From assembly GCA_934373375.1 (NCBI GenBank), contig CAKROP010000041.1:1-11132 (forward strand): DNA of 11,132 bases, given 5' to 3'. This DNA comes from an uncultured Anaerosacchariphilus sp. (lineage in GTDB: Bacteria; Bacillota; Clostridia; Lachnospirales; Lachnospiraceae). Both the position numbers and the translations under genes were made by a program. Positions 1 through 5,446 of the stretch are shown piece after piece (positions within the stretch are counted from its first letter, which is position 1; each line of letters opens with the position of its first letter). Below the pieces are notes generated by a model that was given only the letters and a program-made list of their open reading frames with translations, did not search any database and was not told the DNA's origin.

Positions 1-380
1 ACCGGCGTATCCTCCGTCGGGAGCAGCAGGTTCATGGACATAAGCTTAATGCCGTTCTTCGTAAGCCGGGGCTCAAGTCCCATATCGCTCGCTTCCGCAG
101 CGCCATGAACGCCGTACATTCTCGGAATAGACGGGCCTGTGATATCGGCGTCCAGGATACCTACCTGAAAGCCCTTTGCTGCCAGCTCATTGGCCAGAGA
201 AGCGGTCACCATGGACTTGCCGACGCCGCCCTTGCCGCTGACTACACCGATGACACGGCGCACGCAGCTGTATTCGTTGCACTCTGCCTGCAGGCTTACC
301 GGAGTCTGTTCCTTTGCCTTGCTGGGACATCCCTCGCAGCTGGACTTATCGCAGCTGCTTCCGCATGAATTTTCAGACAT
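1..380 (-). CDS. mrp: Mrp/NBP35-family P-loop ATPase, Fe-S cluster carrier (N-terminal part, truncated by the window)
   Basis: The first 126 residues are visible; the C-terminal half lies beyond base 1. The product belongs to the Mrp/NBP35 (ApbC) family, cytosolic ATPases that hold and pass on iron-sulfur clusters. Residues 48-56 read SGKGGVGKS, the deviant Walker A loop of this family, and residues 74-81 carry the DADITGPS motif that follows it. Before the P-loop there is a Cys-rich N-terminus with Cys at 6, 10, 15, 18, 34 and 39. This resembles the N-terminal cluster-binding extension of NBP35-type members, although the spacing differs from the eukaryotic CX13CX2CX5C pattern. The ATG at 378-380 has an AGAAGG ribosome binding site about 7 nt upstream. 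It follows trkH after a gap of about 105 nt and has its own promoter candidate. The family is certain; that it carries Fe-S clusters in this organism is inference from the family. Confidence 0.9.
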   Translation of the reverse strand, partial: MSENSCGSSCDKSSCEGCPSKAKEQTPVSLQAECNEYSCVRRVIGVVSGKGGVGKSMVTASLANELAAKGFQVGILDADITGPSIPRMYGVHGAAEASDMGLEPRLTKNGIKLMSMNLLLPTEDTP

Positions 381-415
381 AATTTTACCTTCTTTCCCTT
401 TTACTCATAAGCTTT

Positions 416-424
416 ATTCTAGCA
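416..424 (-). promoter_or_regulatory. Extended -10 promoter candidate for the Mrp gene
   Basis: On the minus strand this reads TGCTAGAAT, a TG-n extended -10 followed by TAGAAT (5 of 6 to TATAAT). No good -35 hexamer sits 17 nt upstream, which is tolerable for an extended -10 promoter. The expected start of transcription is near 409, leaving a short leader of about 30 nt before the ATG at 380. A perfect 12-bp palindrome lies directly upstream, where a -35 or an operator would be. Confidence 0.5.
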
Positions 425-428
425 CAGA

Positions 429-440
429 ATTTCCGGAAAT
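429..440. repeat. 12-bp perfect palindrome upstream of the Mrp -10
   Basis: ATTTCCGGAAAT is fully self-complementary and lies 5 bp upstream of the extended -10, covering the -35 zone. It could be an operator half-site pair, or chance. It is not a terminator for trkH because there is no loop and no T-tract. Confidence 0.35.
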
Positions 441-485
441 ACCAGCTTCCCGCGCCACTTTACATTTTCATAGCAACAGATGCTT

Positions 486-1928
486 TTAAAACTTCTTCCG
501 CCAGGTCACCGGCGCCAGCAGCATCATAATCGGCAGAATCTCCAGACGGCCAATCAGCATGTCAAAGCTTAAAACAATCTTCGAGAAGCAGGAAAAGGCT
601 GAAAAATTCTCCACCGGTCCCACCTTTGCCAGGCCCGGTCCTACATTATTGAGCGTAGTCAGAACCGCTGTAAAGTTTGTAGTGAAATCAAAGTTATCTA
701 CAGAAACCAGTAATACCGACACACATAAAATCACAAAATAGCAGATCGTATACACATATACGCCATGTGTTTCTTCATTCGTCAGCCTTTTGCCATCCAG
801 CTTCACCACATTAACCGATTTCGGATGCAGAATCTGCCTTGTCTCCTTCGTAATAGTTCGCCCCAGAATCATGATACGTGATACCTTCATACCGCCGCCC
901 GTACTTCCGGCACAGGCTCCCACTACCATCAGCATCAGCAAAATGGTTTTGGAAAATTCCGGCCACAGATCAAAATTGGCCGTCACAAAGCCGGTGGTCG
1001 TGATAACCGATACCACCTGGAAGGCCGCATAGCGGAAGGCATGCAGCACGCCGCCGTACAGATTCATAATATTAATCGTGATCAGCACGATGGCCGCCGC
1101 CACGATTCCCAGATAATTCCGCAGCTCCTCATTTTTAAAGAAGCCCTTGACGTTCTTCATGAGCAGCAGAAAATACAGGTTAAAATTAATACCGAACAGC
1201 AGCATGAAAACGGTAATGACACCGTCAATATAAGCGCTGTCAAAAGCCGCAATGCTGGCATTCCGATCGGAAAAGCCTCCGGTACCGGCTGTACTGAAGG
1301 TATGAATCACAGCCTCATACAGGTTCATGCCGCCCGCCAGCAGGAAAATCACCTCTGCCACAGATAAGCCCAGATACATGGTATACAGAATTCTGGCCGT
1401 TGTCCGGGCCTTCGGCACCAGCTTGTCGCAGGTAGGACCCGGCATCTCCGCCCGCATCAGAAACATGGAGTTCCTATTGCTTAAGGGAATAACCGCCATC
1501 ACGAAAACCAGCACTCCCATGCCTCCTACCCAGTGGGTCAAGCAGCGCCAGAAATTCATACTCTTTGGCAAAGCTTCTATATCTGTCAGAATCGTGGATC
1601 CAGTTGTGGTAAAACCGGATACGACTTCAAAAAAAGCGTCATCAAACCGGGGAATGGTTCCCGAGATGAGAAACGGCAGCGTGCCGAACACAGACCACAG
1701 AACCCAGGCCAGCGCCACAATCAGGAAGCCTTCTTTTGCGTAAATAGCTGTGTGCTTCGGTTTTCTGGATCCCAGAAGCGACACCAAGAGTAAAATCACA
1801 GCCGTCAGCAGAAAAGCGATTCCTTCTTTTTCTCCGTATAGCAGGGAGACAAAGGCGGGAAACAGCATCAGAAAGCTTTCGGTGAGAAGCATTTTCCCCA
1901 CAATATATCTTATCATTCCGTAATTCAT
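486..1928 (-). CDS. trkH: TrkH potassium-translocating membrane subunit
   Basis: A 480-residue polytopic membrane protein of the TrkH/KtrB superfamily, the pore subunit of a potassium uptake system. All four pseudo-repeats show their selectivity-filter segments: TTTGST at 107-112, TAGTGGF at 213-219, TTTGF at 310-314 and NNVGPG at 427-432. The intramembrane gating loop of the third repeat is also present (GSTGGGMK, 341-348), as is the conserved GRLEILP in the last helix (460-466). The length fits TrkH (about 480) rather than the shorter KtrB. The ATG at 1926-1928 has a GGGGTAAG ribosome binding site, and the gene starts only 12 nt after the trkA stop, so the two are co-transcribed. No clear intrinsic terminator follows the TAA at 486. 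The protein acts in the cytoplasmic membrane with TrkA bound below the pore. Confidence 0.96.
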   Translation of the reverse strand: MNYGMIRYIVGKMLLTESFLMLFPAFVSLLYGEKEGIAFLLTAVILLLVSLLGSRKPKHTAIYAKEGFLIVALAWVLWSVFGTLPFLISGTIPRFDDAFFEVVSGFTTTGSTILTDIEALPKSMNFWRCLTHWVGGMGVLVFVMAVIPLSNRNSMFLMRAEMPGPTCDKLVPKARTTARILYTMYLGLSVAEVIFLLAGGMNLYEAVIHTFSTAGTGGFSDRNASIAAFDSAYIDGVITVFMLLFGINFNLYFLLLMKNVKGFFKNEELRNYLGIVAAAIVLITINIMNLYGGVLHAFRYAAFQVVSVITTTGFVTANFDLWPEFSKTILLMLMVVGACAGSTGGGMKVSRIMILGRTITKETRQILHPKSVNVVKLDGKRLTNEETHGVYVYTICYFVILCVSVLLVSVDNFDFTTNFTAVLTTLNNVGPGLAKVGPVENFSAFSCFSKIVLSFDMLIGRLEILPIMMLLAPVTWRKKF

Positions 1929-1940
1929 AGTCTTACCCCG

Positions 1941-3299
1941 CTAACGCATGATGTCCTGCAGATCCTCAAGGCCCTGCTCCATGGAGATTACGATGACATT
2001 ATCCCCTACCTCCAGAGTATCATTTCCACCCGGGATAATGATACGGCGGTTACGTACAATGCATGCAACCAGATGGTTGAGCTTCAGGCGCAGATCCTTC
2101 AGCGGGACGCCTGTATACTTGGTTTTCTCACGAATCCGGAATTCCAGAGCCTCGATCTTACCGCCGATGAGCTTGTATACGGTCTCCACATTGGCGCTTC
2201 CCATGGAATTGCGCATGGCGCGCACATAGCTGGTAATCACATTGGCTGTGACATTTTTTGCAGAAACCACGCTCTCCATGCCCAGCTGATCCACCATGCT
2301 CTGCAGACCCTCGTCGTTGACCTTGGTTACGACCTTCGGTACGTGACGGGTCTTCGCGTACATGGACATGATGATATTCTCCTCATCCATGCCGGTCAGG
2401 GACACGAAAGCGTCCGCCTTGGAAATGTCTTCTTCCTCCAGAAGCTCGTGATCGGTGGCATTTCCATGGATAATCGTGGCCCCGGGCAGCAGATCACACA
2501 ATTCCATACAACGCTTTTCGTCAATTTCCACAATCTTCACCTGCATGCCAAGCTCCAGAAGCTGGCTGCCCAGGTAATAAGCCACCCGGCCGCCGCCGCA
2601 GATCATGACGTTTTTGGCCTTGTCGCGCATGCCGTTGGTGAGCTTCAGGAACCGCTCTATCTCCTGATGGGAAGCAGCGATGTTGATCTTATCGCCTGCC
2701 TGGGGCACGAAATTGCCGTCGGGGATGTAGACCTCGCCGCCGCGCTGGACCGCGCAGACCAGCATTTTAATCTGATGCTTTTTATAAAGCTCGCTTAAAG
2801 AAAGCCCCTCAATGGAACTATGGGAAGGATAGCTCACCTCCACCAGCTCTACGCGTCCCTTCGCAAAGGTCTCTATCTTCGCCGCGGAGGGGAAAATGAG
2901 CACCCTGGAAATCTCTCCCGCCAGAGCACGCTCCGGATTTACCGCCATACTGAGCTTCAGATCCTCCTTCAGCAAATCGATCTGATTATGGTAAATCGGA
3001 TTCCGCACCCGGGCAATGGTCTGCCTCGCGCCCAGCTTTCTGGCCAGCAGGCAGCAGAACAGATTCATCTCGTCCGTGGATGCGCAGGCAATGACCAGAT
3101 CCGCTCCCGGCACGTCCGCCTGACGCTGGATATCCGCGCTGGCTCCATCCCCCACCACACAGGACACGTCCATCTCATTAACTGCGTCCCGTAACTTTTT
3201 TTCACTTTTGTCTATCAGTGTCACATTGTATGTTTCACCGGACAGCTGCATGGCGAGCTTATGTCCCACTTTTCCGTCCCCGATGATTACAATATCCAT
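1941..3299 (-). CDS. trkA: TrkA, NAD(H)-binding regulatory subunit of the Trk potassium transporter
   Basis: 452 residues, the normal size for a full TrkA with two tandem RCK units (E. coli TrkA is 458). The first RCK_N Rossmann domain starts at residue 1 with GDGKVG at 7-12 and an acidic D30 at the end of the second strand for the adenosine ribose. TrkA_C domain 1 spans about 140-220. The second RCK_N begins near 230 with GGGRVA at 235-240 and E258/D260. TrkA_C domain 2 spans about 370-450. Two TrkA_N/TrkA_C units in one chain distinguish TrkA from the single-unit KtrA. Family knowledge: TrkA forms a cytosolic ring under TrkH and gates it according to bound nucleotide. The ATG at 3297-3299 follows a GAGAGGAAG ribosome binding site. 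The gene sits 15 nt after the DUF1653 gene and 12 nt before trkH, so all three look like one transcript. Confidence 0.96.
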   Translation of the reverse strand: MDIVIIGDGKVGHKLAMQLSGETYNVTLIDKSEKKLRDAVNEMDVSCVVGDGASADIQRQADVPGADLVIACASTDEMNLFCCLLARKLGARQTIARVRNPIYHNQIDLLKEDLKLSMAVNPERALAGEISRVLIFPSAAKIETFAKGRVELVEVSYPSHSSIEGLSLSELYKKHQIKMLVCAVQRGGEVYIPDGNFVPQAGDKINIAASHQEIERFLKLTNGMRDKAKNVMICGGGRVAYYLGSQLLELGMQVKIVEIDEKRCMELCDLLPGATIIHGNATDHELLEEEDISKADAFVSLTGMDEENIIMSMYAKTRHVPKVVTKVNDEGLQSMVDQLGMESVVSAKNVTANVITSYVRAMRNSMGSANVETVYKLIGGKIEALEFRIREKTKYTGVPLKDLRLKLNHLVACIVRNRRIIIPGGNDTLEVGDNVIVISMEQGLEDLQDIMR

Positions 3300-3314
3300 T
3301 TCTTCCTCTCCCTC

Positions 3315-3776
3315 TTATCGAAACCGGTCTGTCTCAAAATGCTCCATGGTCTTCAGACAGTTCAGAATCTCCCGGTATTTATCTTTGACAGAACCCTGCC
3401 CCAGTGTGATATCCAGAGACACCGCGATGCTCTCCAGCAGCTGCTCATCCGCGCAGCCGTCCCAGGACTGAAAAAGCTCCAGCTTATCCCGATAGCTTTC
3501 CGCATCCAGGAAACGGAGCAGCAGGGGATTCAGCTCTGTCGTCTCCTCTATCTTTTCAAACCGCCAGGTCTGTCCTGCGTCCGGATACTTTTCCCGATCC
3601 ACCGGACCGGCGAACTCTTCATAGGGGCGTACCCAGAAATCCTCCTCCCCGTACAGTGCCTGATACACGACTACCTTCTCTTCCGTATTCGCGTCACGCG
3701 CAATGGCCGTCACCTGATACTGACCACCCTTAAAATGGCGATAATATTCGCCTGCTTTAATCTCTCTCACAGCCAT
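3315..3776 (-). CDS. DUF1653-domain protein, function unknown, first gene of the trk operon
   Basis: 153 residues from the chosen start. Residues 7-75 match the DUF1653 family, a small soluble domain seen alone or in larger proteins in many bacteria: YRHFKG at 12-17, VVYQALYG at 36-43 and WVRP at 48-51. Residues 85-153 are an extra C-terminal segment, probably helical, that I do not recognise. Several starts are possible. A TTG at 3831-3833 keeps the frame open, but it lies inside the promoter (between its -35 and -10), so it cannot be on the transcript. The ATG at 3774-3776 directly abuts AGAGGA, which is too close for a normal Shine-Dalgarno, whereas the GTG at 3768-3770 stands 6 nt from it. 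The true start may therefore be GTG, two codons shorter. No function is assigned; the tight link to trkA is suggestive only. Confidence 0.8.
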   Translation of the reverse strand: MAVREIKAGEYYRHFKGGQYQVTAIARDANTEEKVVVYQALYGEEDFWVRPYEEFAGPVDREKYPDAGQTWRFEKIEETTELNPLLLRFLDAESYRDKLELFQSWDGCADEQLLESIAVSLDITLGQGSVKDKYREILNCLKTMEHFETDRFR

Positions 3777-3821
3777 TCCTCTTTCTTTGTATATTCGGGG
3801 GATAGTAATACCCGTTCTATG

Positions 3822-3850
3822 AGCATATTCCAACTTTTCGAAAGTGTCAA
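3822..3850 (-). promoter_or_regulatory. Sigma-A-type promoter for the DUF1653-trkA-trkH operon
   Basis: On the minus strand, TTGACA (3845-3850) is separated by exactly 17 nt from TATGCT (3822-3827; 4 of 6 to TATAAT). The -35 is a perfect consensus. Transcription would start near 3815, about 40 nt before the DUF1653 start codon. It lies directly downstream of the lrp terminator, marking a clean operon boundary. Confidence 0.75.
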
Positions 3851-3862
3851 GTCTTTCAGCAT

Positions 3863-3891
3863 AAAAAACCGGGGAGCTTACAGTTCCCCGG
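3863..3891 (-). terminator. Intrinsic terminator of the Lrp-family gene
   Basis: The minus strand reads CCGGGGA, a 9-nt loop, TCCCCGG, then TTTTTT. The 7-bp stem is GC-rich and overlaps the last four codons and stop codon of the Lrp gene (TAA at 3878-3880 lies in the loop), so a translating ribosome would cover it. It separates lrp from the trk operon promoter immediately downstream. Confidence 0.85.
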
Positions 3892-4330
3892 GCAGTACAG
3901 ATACATCATTTTTAATTGTAGACAGCACATATAACGTCTTGGTCCAGGCTACACCGGGCATTTCCTTGATATCCTGGTGTATAATTTCCAGGCTTTTGGA
4001 AGAGTCTGTCACGATCTTCAGCAGATAATCCACATCTCCCGCGATATAATAGCACTCCGCCACATTGTTATGGGCGTAGGCCGCTTCCGCAAATTCTTTT
4101 CCGTATTTGGGATGTTCCAGACGCACAGAGATAAATACGGTCAGGTCATTACCCAGCTGTTTCTCGTCCAGCACCACCGTGTACTGCTGAATGACGCCCT
4201 TCGCTTCCATTTTCCGAATCCGCTCTATTACCGCCGATACAGACAGGTTGATGGTCTGACTGATGGTTGACGCCGTCTGTCTGGAATTATCCTTCAGACA
4301 TTTCAAAATGCTTAAATCAATGTTGTCCAT
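3878..4330 (-). CDS. Lrp/AsnC-family transcriptional regulator
   Basis: 150 residues, the usual size for a feast/famine (Lrp/AsnC) regulator. The N-terminal helix-turn-helix covers about 3-48, with the recognition helix around LSVSAVIERIRKME (29-42). The C-terminal RAM/AsnC_trans_reg domain covers about 62-140 and carries the typical GDVDYLL loop at 98-104, near which amino acids bind in characterised relatives. The ATG at 4328-4330 has a strong GGAGGAAG ribosome binding site. The frame stays open upstream to a TTG at 4393, but that extension lacks a ribosome binding site and runs through a hairpin, so I reject it. It is monocistronic by its own promoter and terminator. Lrp-type proteins usually bind their own promoter and often neighbours, so the CobW pair or trk operon could be targets, but this is a guess. 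The effector cannot be read from the sequence. Confidence 0.93.
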   Translation of the reverse strand: MDNIDLSILKCLKDNSRQTASTISQTINLSVSAVIERIRKMEAKGVIQQYTVVLDEKQLGNDLTVFISVRLEHPKYGKEFAEAAYAHNNVAECYYIAGDVDYLLKIVTDSSKSLEIIHQDIKEMPGVAWTKTLYVLSTIKNDVSVLPGEL

Positions 4331-4361
4331 ACTTCTTCCTCCTCGCCCGGTCCGCTGCCAC

Positions 4362-4401
4362 AAAAATAAGAAAAGACGGCTTGCTCCTCGCAAACCGCCT
4401 T
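4362..4401 (-). terminator. Terminator-like hairpin in the lrp 5' leader (attenuator, or terminator of the upstream operon)
   Basis: On the minus strand a 12-bp stem (4390-4401 with 4373-4384, two G-U pairs) encloses the loop GAGGA and is followed by the T-rich run TTTTCTTATTTTT (4362-4374, sharing a few bases with the stem). It lies between the predicted lrp promoter and the lrp start codon. It could end transcripts from the two CobW-type genes, which show no terminator nearer their end, and also act as an attenuator on lrp itself. The interrupted T-tract makes complete termination less certain. Confidence 0.6.
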
Positions 4402-4417
4402 GTTTACCGTTGGACTT

Positions 4418-4446
4418 ATCTTACCAGAAAAAATATTTCCTGTAAA
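4418..4446 (-). promoter_or_regulatory. Sigma-A-type promoter candidate for the Lrp-family gene
   Basis: The minus strand shows TTTACA (4441-4446; 5 of 6 to consensus), a 17-nt spacer and TAAGAT (4418-4423; 4 of 6). Transcription would start near 4411, giving a leader of about 80 nt that begins almost directly with the hairpin at 4373-4401. The surrounding sequence is AT-rich. Confidence 0.6.
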
Positions 4447-4488
4447 GTCCTAATTTACACAAAATTTTATTTTTCGAAACGTTTTTCT

Positions 4489-5433
4489 TTAGAAATATAC
4501 CATTTCTTCCTCAGGGGGCTCCGCAGACTTCAGCGCCTTGGTATAAAGCACCGGTCCTTCCTCGCCGGAATACTCGTCCCGCTTCTCCACATAGACCTTC
4601 GCGGTCACAGTCAGCCACTGGCCGTTTTTCAGCTTATCCACATTGTGGCTGCGACACAGGAAGCCTAAGAATACGGTGTCGTCGGCACAGCAGGTCATGG
4701 CTTTTCTGCCCGGTACGAAATAGCCCGGAGTCATCCGGCGCGGCTTCATGACGCGGCCCTTGAATCGGATGGTCTTGCCATCGTAGTGCTCGGGGTGATC
4801 CATGGCGTCCACATACCAGATACCGTAATCAATATCGCTGATGTCGATGATATCCGCGTTCAGGTCGAAGGGAAGCTCATCCTCGAACTCGAAGATCTCG
4901 CCGCCCTCCTGCTCGAATTCCACCTGGGCCCGGGGATTCACGGCACGGATGTTGCGCTTATAGGACGCCGCCTTGGTACCCTCCACGCAACGGTCAAAGA
5001 TAACCAGATCGGAATCCTGTACCATATCCATGAACAGAGATTTCATATTCTGCATGTAAAGATCAAAGGTGGTCGCGTCCACCAGGGTAATGCCCTGGGC
5101 CGGGAACCAGCCCTTCGGGAAACGCATTTCCCGGAACAGCTGCATGCCCCACATGCCGTTCCACTCAATCATAACCTGACTGGGCTTGTACTTCTTCTGG
5201 CATTCCTCCAGGAACTCGGCAGTAAACTCCGCCTTGCCCTCGATGGTCACCAGTGTGGTGTCATAGGACTCCAGCACATGCAGGTCATACTCCTCCTCAC
5301 CCTCTTCGCAGGCGATAAGCAGGGTCTTGCCACCGTCGGAGAAATAGGGGTCGGACAGGGTCTCCTGTATAAATGTGGTCTTTCCGCTCTCCAGAAAGCC
5401 ATTTACCATATAAATTGGGATTTTATTTGCCAT
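4489..5433 (-). CDS. CobW/COG0523-like GTPase domain fused to a DUF1980 (YcgQ-like) domain
   Basis: 314 residues. The N-terminal half is a P-loop domain related to CobW/COG0523 GTPases: Walker A GFLESGKTT at 12-20 (usual form GFLGAGKTT), and IEWNG at 89-93 where the paralogue upstream has IEPSG. The metal-binding GCxCC motif is absent; the region after strand two reads ACEEGEEEY (41-49). No NKxD is seen; FDRC occurs at 146-149. There is an acidic linker at 171-200. Residues 207-314 resemble DUF1980/TIGR03943, the domain of B. subtilis YcgQ: GKTIRFKGRV at 219-228, TCCADD at 247-252 with the paired Cys 248/249, and C260. YcgQ-type proteins are partners of a YcgR-type permease and are linked to zinc limitation; no such permease is in this window. 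The ATG at 5431-5433 follows GAGGAAG and is 13 nt after the previous stop. Likely a soluble partner in metal handling; the exact role is unknown. Confidence 0.85.
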   Translation of the reverse strand: MANKIPIYMVNGFLESGKTTFIQETLSDPYFSDGGKTLLIACEEGEEEYDLHVLESYDTTLVTIEGKAEFTAEFLEECQKKYKPSQVMIEWNGMWGMQLFREMRFPKGWFPAQGITLVDATTFDLYMQNMKSLFMDMVQDSDLVIFDRCVEGTKAASYKRNIRAVNPRAQVEFEQEGGEIFEFEDELPFDLNADIIDISDIDYGIWYVDAMDHPEHYDGKTIRFKGRVMKPRRMTPGYFVPGRKAMTCCADDTVFLGFLCRSHNVDKLKNGQWLTVTAKVYVEKRDEYSGEEGPVLYTKALKSAEPPEEEMVYF

Positions 5434-5446
5434 ACTATCTTCCTCA

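Noticed and set aside
385..408. Seven-codon open frame (MSKRERR) in the Mrp leader ending over the Mrp ribosome binding site
   Set aside because: It has no ribosome binding site and would start almost at the predicted transcript end; likely chance.
3777..3833. Upstream TTG start for the DUF1653 gene
   Set aside because: It lies between the -35 and -10 of the predicted promoter, so it would not be transcribed, and it has no ribosome binding site.
4331..4393. N-terminal extension of the Lrp-family protein from a TTG
   Set aside because: There is no ribosome binding site, the extension covers a hairpin, and the ATG at 4328-4330 has an excellent GGAGG and gives the standard length.
4459..4488. 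Terminator directly after the DUF1980 fusion gene
   Set aside because: Only AT-only complementary stretches (such as AAACGTTT) are seen, with no stable stem plus T-tract; the nearest credible hairpin is at 4373-4401.
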